In this document: positions 56,288 through 63,758 of the stretch, one piece after another | Layout of the letters: each line of letters begins with the position of its first letter | Numbering within the stretch: the stretch's first letter is position 1 | From: Magnetococcales bacterium | GTDB taxonomy: Bacteria; Pseudomonadota; Magnetococcia; Magnetococcales; JADFYX01 | Assembly (NCBI GenBank): GCA_015232405.1 | Contig: JADFZS010000004.1 | Location: forward strand, 22,357 to 86,356 | DNA: 64,000 nt | Reading direction: 5' to 3' | Notes under the pieces: model-generated | What the model was told of the DNA's origin: nothing | What the model saw: only the letters and a program-made list of their open reading frames with translations | Databases searched by the model: none | Made by a program: the position numbers and the translations under genes

Positions 56288-56515
56288 CTAAACTTTGTGG
56301 GATTGATTGTTAGATTTTATCTCATTTAACTGCATGTTGTGTACACTTCTTTTAATATCATCACCGCTCTTTTCCATTGCTAAAGAGAGGTCATAATTAC
56401 TCTGTAGAGCCATCCAAAACTCAGCTGTTGTCTGGAAAAAAAGAGCAAGGCGATACACCACGACGGAGACTCTCTTCTGAAAGGTATGGGGTGGTCGCAG
56501 TGCATGCTCGGCCAT
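56288..56515 (-). pseudogene. HigA-like antitoxin remnant
   Basis: The C-terminal part LALFFQTTAEFWMALQSNYD followed by LSLAMEKSGDDIKRSV is the end of a HigA/VapI-type helix-turn-helix antitoxin. Just upstream the correct continuation (RRESPSWCIAL, like RRxSPxxAL) is in another frame, so there is a frameshift, and the N-terminal half is gone. It lies behind an intact toxin-antitoxin pair. Confidence 0.65.
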
Positions 56516-56539
56516 CCCTATTGCTTTACCGCGTCTTGT

Positions 56540-56815
56540 CTATTCTCGGTGTTGTGCCCCATGAAACACCGCAACAACTCCAATCCTTTCTCCATTCAAT
56601 TCATAAACTACGATGTATGGAAGACCAGGAACAACAACCTCATAGGTTCCCGAAACTGTTCCATTTCGACCAGAACGGGGAAAATGCAGTAATCTGTCTA
56701 AAGATAATTTAATTCGCCCAATCACGACCTGAGCAATTTTAGGATTATCTATGGCTATATGGTTGTGGATGTTTTGGAGGTCAGCCAAGGCCGATGCATG
56801 GAAGACAAGTTTCAT
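56540..56815 (-). CDS. ParE/RelE-family toxin
   Basis: 91 aa: MKLVFHASALADLQNIHNHI, LDRLLHFPRSGRNGTVSGTYE and VPGLPYIVVYELNGERI fit the ParE plasmid-stabilisation fold. Its ATG overlaps the antitoxin stop by four bases. No disruption seen. Confidence 0.87.
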   Translation of the reverse strand: MKLVFHASALADLQNIHNHIAIDNPKIAQVVIGRIKLSLDRLLHFPRSGRNGTVSGTYEVVVPGLPYIVVYELNGERIGVVAVFHGAQHRE

Positions 56816-57033
56816 ACAGCATATTTTTGAAAGAAGGCGGTAACCTCCTCATCGGATGCATATTGCCGATCTTTGAGGCGACGACTAACCTCCTCAACCT
56901 GTTCATTGGTCAATCGGGGGGCATCTTGAGCATCTTGTTCCACAACAGACAGAAGTATATGAGCCACTTCATCCTGTCGATTTGCCGGAAGGAGGCGTAC
57001 TTTCTCGATAGCCTGTTCAAGTAGATCTGTCAT
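56812..57033 (-). CDS. Antitoxin partner of the ParE-like toxin
   Basis: 73 aa, acidic: MTDLLEQAIEKVRLLPANRQ at the start and LKDRQYASDEEVTAFFQKY at the end. The first half resembles short antitoxins that begin with a helix over LPxxxQDEVAxxLL, and the tail resembles toxin-binding helices. It precedes the toxin with a four-base overlap. Confidence 0.8.
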   Translation of the reverse strand: MTDLLEQAIEKVRLLPANRQDEVAHILLSVVEQDAQDAPRLTNEQVEEVSRRLKDRQYASDEEVTAFFQKYAV

Positions 57034-57069
57034 GGGTAGCAGTATATCCTCAAACTCAAGTTAAGGCAA

Positions 57070-57258
57070 TCAGCCAGAAGCATGGTATGATCCTAATTCA
57101 AACGAAGAGATACTTTGTGGCTCTTTACAATAAGAGGAAATGTCCAAAGGATACAACAATACAAACCGGAATTCATCTAGCATAGCAATTAGATAAGCTC
57201 CTAGAATTTCCTGACCAAGCAGGGTTAAAGGAGAGGCTGCCAATCCATAAGAAACCAC
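57070..57258 (-). CDS. Possible gene fragment, unrecognised
   Basis: 62 codons from GTG with protein-like composition (LTLLGQEILGAYLIAMLDEF) and no clear ribosome-binding site. It may be the tail of a longer decayed gene. I could not assign a family. Confidence 0.25.
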   Translation of the reverse strand: MVSYGLAASPLTLLGQEILGAYLIAMLDEFRFVLLYPLDISSYCKEPQSISSFELGSYHASG

Positions 57259-57766
57259 CCTAATTGGTCAGTTATGGTCAGTGTAGGGAGGTGATAATTA
57301 TGTCACCGTTAGGAATAGGAACGATTGAACACAGGCAAAACAATATTTTCCCAAGTGAACGAACATCTACCAAAGCACACATTCCGTCAGTGCATAGAGG
57401 GATAAGATTACTCAAGGATATGAGGTAGGCAAAAGAAGAGTATTTTGATTTTGTTCTACAAGGTTCTGTAGTGGTTCCGTGAAAAATAAAAATGCTTGAC
57501 CTAACCGATCTAACTTATTGATATATTTGGCGTCCCCGGCGCAATTTGAACACACGGCCTACAGATTAGGAATTGAGGGAAGACGGTAATTGGTACTATT
57601 AGACGATCACGTATAATATTGTATATGCTTGAATATTTACACGAATTATCACTAACAGTCAATTTTATAATTTTGAATAATGGTAGCTGTGCATATTTGC
57701 TGTACCGAAATTGTACCCCAGTTTGTACAGAAAATGGGTTTGTTTCCTGAGATATTTTCCACAAAA
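57259..57766. other. Island spacer containing a tRNA-3'-end-like sequence
   Basis: About 500 bases with no supported gene. On the minus strand, about 57533-57580 reads CTAATCTGTAGGCCG, then a T-loop-like GTTCAAAT, then CCGGGGACGCCA. This has the layout of an anticodon-stem to acceptor-CCA end of a tRNA. The T stem has several weak pairs, and no 5' half is present, so it looks like an attachment-site copy or relic. Confidence 0.4.
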
Positions 57767-57931
57767 TTAATCTAGCAATAACTCTTTGAACACCTCATCA
57801 GCATCAAACAACTCACCTCTATCAGCCGAAGCAAGACCAAGATCCAATTCTCGAAGTAATTTTTCAAGCTTTAATTGCTGACTTTGTTTATCAAAACAAC
57901 TCTTTATTTCTTGTTCTTTCAAGTTAGTCAT
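57767..57931 (-). CDS. Orphan antitoxin-like protein
   Basis: 54 aa from ATG 57931 with GGGGATG upstream: MTNLKEQEIKSCFDKQSQQL then LDLGLASADRGELFDADEVF. The tail, with LDxGxASxDRGExFDADEVF, is typical of ParD/RelB-type antitoxins that pair with ParE toxins. No toxin follows it downstream, where the tRNA-like sequence lies. Confidence 0.65.
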   Translation of the reverse strand: MTNLKEQEIKSCFDKQSQQLKLEKLLRELDLGLASADRGELFDADEVFKELLLD

Positions 57932-58048
57932 TCTACATCCCCATGATAACAGCTATTTGAATAAATAATAGCCAGTTTATTGATAATAATCCATCACAGA
58001 TAAAAATACAAATTCCATCTTAGGAAACATATATGTTACCATTGACCT

Positions 58049-58375
58049 ATGATTAATTAGATAAAAGAGTATGTTGATGAGTCTGGACGGTCTCCATTTG
58101 AGGAGTGGTTCAACCGACTAAATCCCCAAGCTGCGGTTAAGGTGTTGACAGCCATTTATCGCCTTGAACAGGGAAACAGCTCTAACTGTAAATCATTGGG
58201 TGGTGGAGTGCATGAGATAAAGATTCATTTTGGCTCCGGATATCGGGTCTATTACGGTTGGGAAGGCAAGAGGCTGGTTATTCTGGTAGGTGGTGGCACA
58301 AAAAAAGGACAGTCTACCGACATTAAACGGGCAAAAGAGAGTTGGTTACAGTTTAAGAGTAAAAAGGAGCATTGA
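58049..58375 (+). pseudogene. HI1419/HigB-type toxin with an early in-frame stop
   Basis: From codon 5 the frame reads IKEYVDESGRSPFEEWFNRL, and later KSLGGGVHEIKIHFGSGYRV and KGQSTDIKRAKESW, a full Gp49/HI1419-type addiction-module toxin. The ATG at 58049 in the same frame is followed by a TAG at 58058-58060. A start at GTG 58142 would lose about a third of the protein. The toxin is probably inactive, or starts at a non-standard codon. Confidence 0.7.
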
Positions 58376-58377
58376 AC

Positions 58378-58689
58378 ATGGTCTTAACAAAAAAATTCCG
58401 TGATACGGTATTAGCAAGAGCTAAAGAGGATTCCGAGTTTAGAAAAGAGATGCTAACCGAGGCAGTAAACCAGATTCTATCTGGTGATATTGAACTTGGA
58501 AAAACTCTCCTAAGGGACTTTATAAACGCCACGGTATCTTTTGGTCTAGTAGCGGATGCCTTGGGTAAAAACAGCAAGTCCATCCAAAGAATGTTAAGTC
58601 CAAAAGGCAATCCCACCATGGAAAATCTGATTAAGCTGCTAAAGGTGCTTCAAGATAGGGAGGGAGTACAATTTCGGGTGGTCTCTTGA
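58378..58689 (+). CDS. HI1420-type addiction-module antidote protein
   Basis: 103 aa from ATG 58378, two bases after the toxin stop and with AAGGAG upstream. LLRDFINATVSFGLVADALG and SIQRMLSPKGNPTMENLIKL form the helix-turn-helix found in the HI1420 antidote family. It appears intact although its toxin is damaged. Confidence 0.88.
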   Translation: MVLTKKFRDTVLARAKEDSEFRKEMLTEAVNQILSGDIELGKTLLRDFINATVSFGLVADALGKNSKSIQRMLSPKGNPTMENLIKLLKVLQDREGVQFRVVS

Positions 58690-58744
58690 TTAAAAAGTTA
58701 CCGCTGTTAATGGGATAAATGTGCCTCTTCCAATGCATTTTGGC

Positions 58745-59899
58745 TCAATCTTTTAATTTAGAAATAGAATAGAGAATATTTTGTGCCATCCGTATAGTTG
58801 AGTCTATTTCATCAATAATTTGGTTTAGCATATGAACCACGCGATTTTTAGCTTTATTGAAACGAGTCATGATTCTTGGCAAAGTGGATGCTGTGTTTTT
58901 TAATGCCATAATACTTTCTCGTGATCTTGTCGCCTCTCCTATCATAGTATTTAAATCTGAACACAATGACTCAAGGTTATCTATACTAACTTTAAAATCT
59001 CTATACACAACAAGCGCATTGCTTAGAGCGTCAAAAGCTCCTGTTTTTGAAGAAGAAAATATTGGGAGCTGTCTTTCAAGTGACAATGCGTATCTTTCCA
59101 TATCTATAGCTGAAAGCTTTACGAATTTTTTTGCCTCATTAAAGCCCTTCTTTTCGCTAGTATCTCCTATGTCAGCTATGGCTTTCGCCCGTTCCGCAAT
59201 ATTCCCACCAATTATCTGAGTAGCTATAGCAATACTAGAAATGGCTTCATGTAACTTACTACCATGGCTTTCGAAAGATTCTATACAGTCAAAAAAGCCA
59301 AAATCATCATCGAGAGAATCGGATTGTTCTTCATTAGGAATCTCTTCACTGTTTATTAAGAGGCTTTTATTTGACCACTTCTGAATAGTAGTGCTCAGGT
59401 GGGAACGAAGGAGTGATTCAAAATCATTTAGCGAATCAAACATACAATAAAGTCCGCCTAAATCTCCCAAAGAATCTTTGAATTTTTTTAGGGTAGACAG
59501 TTGTTCATTGTCAATAATAGATGGTGAAATTGGAGCATCTTTAAAATAGATCATTATATCTATATCGTTATTATTCTTTTTATACCTTGCATATGCTTTA
59601 TCAAATTCCTCAATTGTTCCTGAATCTGCTTGAGATGTTTTTGTGCCAGCTCTCGTCCAGAATATGCCAATAAAAATATCATATTGATCTGTAATTTGAT
59701 TGTTTATTACGTCTTGTGGATATTCACCAAAACCAGGCTGAACATGGGTTTCCCATTTTATTAGTTCAAGACTGACACCGCGATCATAACTCCAACTCTT
59801 ATTTAATTCACCAATAACAGTCTCCAAGGCTAATCTCTCTTCTGCAACATCACTAGGAGAAGCTACAAAAACCTGAATTATTGTTTCTTGTCTTGGCAT
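58745..59899 (-). CDS. DUF4062-domain protein with helical C-terminus
   Basis: 384 aa. Residues 5-175 match DUF4062: IQVFVASPSDVAEERLALE, DIFIGIFWTRAGTKT, and GTIEEFDKAYARYK. The domain is related in fold to nucleotide-binding TIR/NDT-like effectors and is often the first domain of NTPase proteins; here no NTPase follows. Residues about 200-384 are mostly helical, with long coiled segments, and may sense or oligomerise. In this decayed accessory island a defence role is possible but not shown. Confidence 0.75.
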   Translation of the reverse strand: MPRQETIIQVFVASPSDVAEERLALETVIGELNKSWSYDRGVSLELIKWETHVQPGFGEYPQDVINNQITDQYDIFIGIFWTRAGTKTSQADSGTIEEFDKAYARYKKNNNDIDIMIYFKDAPISPSIIDNEQLSTLKKFKDSLGDLGGLYCMFDSLNDFESLLRSHLSTTIQKWSNKSLLINSEEIPNEEQSDSLDDDFGFFDCIESFESHGSKLHEAISSIAIATQIIGGNIAERAKAIADIGDTSEKKGFNEAKKFVKLSAIDMERYALSLERQLPIFSSSKTGAFDALSNALVVYRDFKVSIDNLESLCSDLNTMIGEATRSRESIMALKNTASTLPRIMTRFNKAKNRVVHMLNQIIDEIDSTIRMAQNILYSISKLKD

Positions 59900-60437
59900 T
59901 TTAATTTCCTGTTATTTTGTAAAATATTCAACATTTTCTCGTTCAGAATTAGCGCCAAACAAACAATTAGAATAAATTATGTTTTAAATAATCATGGCTT
60001 TTCGCGAATAATCAAGATTATAATTTATTGTTTACATATGTCAATTATGATAGCTTAACAAATAACTATAGGTAGTGACTTGAACTGAATTGAACTGCTA
60101 AAGGGTCAACACCAGCACAGGATGTGGCAATAATGTCGTCCACGGGATACCGCCCCAACTAACTAAACTGAAATAACTTAAAAAAAGCCAAGGAAAAAAT
60201 GTGTTGAGGACCGAGATAACTGGTCTTTGTGGTTTCCTGATTTTTGTATGACTCTATAAATTCCTCCCATCCTCTGCATACAACTTAATTTCAGATTTTT
60301 ATTTGTAGTGTATTTTGGAAAATGATAAGAGGAGCCAAGCACTGGAGGAGGACGATCCGGAGTCCCTGACGGTATGACGACGACAGGGCTAGGCGAGTTC
60401 GGAACCTTCTACCAGAGAACCCACAAACAGAAAAAAG
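59900..60437. other. Spacer upstream of the replication-initiator relic
   Basis: About 540 bases without a supported gene. An AT-rich part (about 59940-60060) is followed by a more GC-rich part near 60340-60420. Short open frames near 60380 may be fragments of the initiator N-terminus. Any origin would be expected here, but I cannot identify iterons. Confidence 0.3.
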
Positions 60438-61483
60438 GATAATATTAGTATTATCCGCAAAGGAACAGATACCCTGGAATTAACCCAGAAATGTTCTGTT
60501 TATCCTGAATGGTTGGATTGTCTTGACTATCTTAGGGCTCTAGCACAATCACCTAATGAGATAGAAAGAACGCAATCTCAACTTGAGTTTGAAGAACAAA
60601 TTCTTGCGATACTTGGGCAAGGTTCTGGTCAGTATTCCTACTGCCTGTAAGATGGTTTTACCCGGTTTTCGGTCGCTGGGGTTAAACCCAAAAGAATTCA
60701 TGCCATTTATATTCAATTCAGCAGTGCATGTCTATTAAACAGTGGTGTTGTCGATTCTTATGGTATTCTGGGTCGTTTCTCCCAGCAAATTGCAACGGTT
60801 GAAGAGGATGCAACTATAAGCCGGGTTGATCTCTGTGTGGATTTCACAGCCAGCTATGATTTGAGAGTTCCAATTGAATCCTGGATCAGCCGATCTCACA
60901 AAATCAATGAACGGACTGAAAATGGTCAGTTTGTTGACTGGGATTTTGGTCTGGGTGGAACAGCAGTTGCTCGTCTTTATAATAAATCCTTCCAGGCCAG
61001 AAAGAAAAAAATCGATTATTTGCCATTTAAAGGAAATCATTAGGCTGGAATGGTGATACCGTCTGGCGGTTGGAGTTTCAGATCCGCCGGGAACCACTCA
61101 AAGAGATGGGCATTATTACTGTGCCAGACTACTTGGAACAACAAACCGCACTGTGGGCCTATCTAACCCAAAAATGGCTGCGCCTGACTATCCCAAGGGA
61201 ATCAAAACCAGATAAAAAATTGTGGCCTACTCATCCACTATGGGAAACCCTTTCCGGTATAGTTTGGGATTGTGGCTATCAACCTCCAGCAACCCGGCTA
61301 CGTTCAAGCCGTGTTCCTTCAGATTATGCACTGTTTGTAAATGGTATGGGGGCAATCACCTCTTTTATGGCTAGAGAAGGTATATCAAATCCCAAGGATG
61401 GTTTTGAGCAGTATTTCAGAAATGCACAACAATTTCATAGTGAAGACCCCAATGGAGTTGGTTTCAACCAGTACATAGATTAA
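60438..61483 (+). pseudogene. Rep_trans-type replication initiation protein, broken
   Basis: Frame 60438-61043 encodes a recognisable initiator: SRVDLCVDFTASYDL (the conserved strand with Asp residues), then GTAVARLYNKSFQARKK. It is interrupted by TAA at 60648-60650 in YCL*DGF. At about 61000-61043 the frame shifts, and the sequence continues at 61044-61483 with GDTVWRLEFQIRREPLKEMG and LWAYLTQKWLRL. These are hallmarks of the Rep_trans (pT181-like) family, which nicks DNA to start rolling-circle replication. A plasmid or integrated replicon has been lost as an active unit. Confidence 0.75.
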
Positions 61484-61551
61484 AAAGTGGCTGTAAAAGG
61501 TAGACTGTTTAATACCATTCTCAACAACTCTGAAAGATGGGAGGACACACC

Positions 61552-61782
61552 ATGAGTGAACAACTAACTTCTATTCTGGTTGAAAAATATGGTGAAACCA
61601 TGGGCTATGAGGAGCTAAAAAGCTTGCTTGGCTATCCTGGGGCTACAATCTCATTTAATAACTTGGTAAATACATCCATAGAGACGCTTTTTGTAAAACT
61701 CTGCGATGCAATGGTAAGGGCAGGGCGACGAATCCAGTTCATGACCCGTGTGTGGCTGGAATATTGGAATTGGTCGGAATGA
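61552..61782 (+). CDS. Small DNA-binding (excisionase-like) protein
   Basis: 76 aa from ATG 61552, which follows GGGAGG. TSILVEKYGETMGYEELKSL and VRAGRRIQFMTRVWLEYW resemble the short helix-turn-helix proteins that follow Rep_trans genes, with a terminal GRRxxF strand like excisionases. It is on the same strand as the broken initiator. No family certainty. Confidence 0.55.
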   Translation: MSEQLTSILVEKYGETMGYEELKSLLGYPGATISFNNLVNTSIETLFVKLCDAMVRAGRRIQFMTRVWLEYWNWSE

Positions 61783-61795
61783 ATATATCCAAATA

Positions 61796-61844
61796 GGCTG
61801 TATATGATCTGAGGAGGGATGGGGGGGTTAGATCATATACAGCC
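61796..61844. promoter_or_regulatory. Perfect 15-bp inverted repeat with G-rich loop
   Basis: Arms GGCTGTATATGATCT (61796-61810) and AGATCATATACAGCC (61830-61844) pair perfectly around a 19-base loop GAGGAGGGATGGGGGGGTT. It stands between the small DNA-binding gene and the toxin-antitoxin genes. It could be a nick site, operator or terminator; no T-run follows. Confidence 0.8.
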
Positions 61845-61986
61845 AACTTTTGGAGGTAGGGGGCAAAGTTTAGATATAATGCATTATATGTTGTCAAATT
61901 GGCTGATATGTGATTGATATTGACAATTGCGATGCAATGCGATACAAGTAAATCAAGTAAACAACCCAAACTAGAGGATCGCTAAA

Positions 61987-62265
61987 ATGAAAAAATCTGC
62001 CTCTTTTCCCAGTGTTCGAGCCACTCCAGAATTGAAAGATCAAGTACAAGATGCTTGTGATCATCTTGGGGTTAAATATGCCATGGTGGTGAACAACCTT
62101 CTAGAGCAGTGGGTAACTGGTCGTACCCATCTGGACCTTGAGTTAGATCCAAAATTCGTGGCAGAGGCTAAGGCTGCTTTAGAGTCAGAAGAGACACAGG
62201 CAATTTTTAAACAGGTTGGAAAACGCCATAAAAAACAGGCTTTTCATGATGCTGTTGACATTTGA
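61987..62265 (+). CDS. Ribbon-helix-helix-like antitoxin
   Basis: 92 aa. SFPSVRATPELKDQVQDACD then YAMVVNNLLEQWV reads as a ribbon-helix-helix DNA-binding domain; the tail is acidic then basic. It shares one base with the next gene (TGATG), so the two form a coupled pair of the toxin-antitoxin type. Confidence 0.65.
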   Translation: MKKSASFPSVRATPELKDQVQDACDHLGVKYAMVVNNLLEQWVTGRTHLDLELDPKFVAEAKAALESEETQAIFKQVGKRHKKQAFHDAVDI

Positions 62266-62696
62266 TGCATTACATCTTTATAACCCGCACATTTAGAGGG
62301 CAAATCAAGGGATTCAGGAAGGTTTTTCAAGAAAAAGATCTGCTTGAAGATATAAAGGATTTTGTTCAAAACGGACTTCGCAAAGGCGAAACAACTCTAA
62401 AGGCCCAACAGTATTATGAAATCACTCTGGAAACCGTCAAGTTACGGTTCTATTTTCGCAAAGCTGCCTTCCGCTACTTGGTGGGGGTAATCAGTGATTC
62501 CGACAGTCAGAGATATATTCCTATCATCATTGACCGCAAAGCTGGTCCATATGGACAAAACCTAACCCTGAAAACTGATAAAAAGACTCGTCAAGCCATC
62601 CAGAAAGCGATTGTGGCGGTTATGAGTGATTATTTGGCCTATACCGAAGACCAGGAGAAAAACAAAGAGAGTGCAACGGTTTATAAAGTTGTATGA
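62265..62696 (+). CDS. Putative toxin partner, unrecognised family
   Basis: 143 aa from ATG 62265. IFITRTFRGQIKGFRKVF and YYEITLETVKLRFYFRKAAF, ending in a basic coil, suggest a long ParE/RelE-like fold (helix, beta sheet), but lengths and motifs differ from the classic toxins. Coupled to the antitoxin-like gene upstream. Toxin identity is inference from context. Confidence 0.5.
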   Translation: MHYIFITRTFRGQIKGFRKVFQEKDLLEDIKDFVQNGLRKGETTLKAQQYYEITLETVKLRFYFRKAAFRYLVGVISDSDSQRYIPIIIDRKAGPYGQNLTLKTDKKTRQAIQKAIVAVMSDYLAYTEDQEKNKESATVYKVV

Positions 62697-62726
62697 CTGT
62701 TTTTGACCTGGGGAGGGAGTAACAAA

Positions 62727-63125
62727 ATGAGTGAATCTCAGATGGTCGGCACACTTAAAATAGGTATTGCTTCCTATGAGGAGCAAAAAGCCATGGTGCG
62801 GGCGATTGCCTGGGGGGAATATGTCCCGAATGATGCTGACCCTAAGGTTTGGTTCTCTTCCTTAGAGTCTCTGTCCCAGGTGCTGAACACAAAGAACCAG
62901 CTACTCTTACACATGATTGCCACATCTCACCCATCTTCTATCCAAGAGTTGGCCGATCTTTCCAAGAGGAAGGTGTCCAACCTATCCCGTACTTTGAAAC
63001 TGTTTGAACGGTATGGTTTAGTCAAAATGGAGCAGATGAAGGGACGGAAGAAGGCACCGCGAGTTACATTTAGCAATCTTATGTTTGATGGTGTTTTTAA
63101 AACGGCCTCGAATCAGTGGGCTTAA
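62727..63125 (+). CDS. Winged-helix regulator, COG4190-like
   Basis: 132 aa from ATG 62727, behind GGGAGG. The middle, HMIATSHPSSIQELADLSKR and KVSNLSRTLKLFERYGLVKM, is a MarR-type winged helix. The N-terminal part (KIGIASYEEQKAMVRAIA) fits the COG4190 family, often an antitoxin next to a toxin gene. No DUF6516-type toxin partner is visible. Confidence 0.7.
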   Translation: MSESQMVGTLKIGIASYEEQKAMVRAIAWGEYVPNDADPKVWFSSLESLSQVLNTKNQLLLHMIATSHPSSIQELADLSKRKVSNLSRTLKLFERYGLVKMEQMKGRKKAPRVTFSNLMFDGVFKTASNQWA

Positions 63126-63173
63126 GAATTATATCCATAAAAAATTTTCAGTGGTGTCTGACAAAACACCATA

Positions 63174-63494
63174 ATGGTGTATTATGATATGGAAAGTTTG
63201 AAGCCTCATTATAAACTGAAGAGCATCAAGGCAGCTTTCAAGTCGGTATGGACCTTGAACAGAACAAGAAGCTCGGTTCAAGGTGCTAGAGCCTTGGGCT
63301 TCTCAGATGCTGATGTCATAGAGGTTATCCAAAGATTGGGGGCCAATAATTTTCACAAATCTATGACATCTCACCTGAAGACCGCTATTTGGCAAGATGT
63401 CTATAATACTGTGTAGAAGTAAAAGTCACTGTACATGAAGTTCACCACAGATACAGCAGGTGATTTGCTTTTAATAAGTTTCAAGGAGAAGTGA
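63174..63494 (+). pseudogene. mqsR: MqsR-family toxin with two in-frame stops
   Basis: The frame encodes KPHYKLKSIKAAF, GFSDADVIEVIQRLG, FHKSMTSHLKTAIWQDVY and, after TAG (63414-63416) and TAA (63420-63422), LYMKFTTDTAGDLLLISFKEK, ending at TGA 63492-63494. The tail is the correct MqsR end (VSFKEK form) in the same frame, so two codons mutated to stops. A start at ATG 63174 or 63189 is possible. As written the toxin would lack its last strands and be inactive. Confidence 0.85.
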
Positions 63495-63495
63495 T

Positions 63496-63672
63496 GTGAA
63501 ATCTGCAACGATGGAATGTCCTGTGTGTGGTGGAAATCTTACCCGTGGTGAGAGGGAAGAGATCTGTGAGTATAAGGGCGGCAAGGTTACCTACATGCAA
63601 CCTGGATGGTGGTGTGGTTCATGTGATGAAGCTATTCTCAAAGGGGATGATAACACCGTTAGCCCGTCTTAA
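63496..63672 (+). CDS. mqsA: MqsA-type antitoxin, zinc domain only
   Basis: 58 aa from GTG 63496, one base after the mqsR stop. ATMECPVCGGNLTRGE and YMQPGWWCGSCDEAILKGD give the two CxxC zinc pairs of the MqsA N-terminal domain. Full-length MqsA is near 130 aa with a C-terminal helix-turn-helix; here the frame ends early and no intact DNA-binding domain follows, so it could neutralise toxin but not repress. Confidence 0.8.
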   Translation: MKSATMECPVCGGNLTRGEREEICEYKGGKVTYMQPGWWCGSCDEAILKGDDNTVSPS

Positions 63673-63758
63673 GCGATTCGAGGCGTTTTAAAAAAAATTA
63701 GGTGCAATTTGATTTGCCTGACCCAGTATTGATGCGGTGTCATCTTTCAAAAACAACC

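Noticed and set aside
57510..57764. 84-codon minus-strand open frame over the tRNA-like sequence
   Set aside because: No start signal or family; the tRNA-like layout explains part of it better.
56217..63700. Integron cassette array, suggested by the density of toxin-antitoxin genes
   Set aside because: I found no attC-like sites between the genes, and orientation is mixed.
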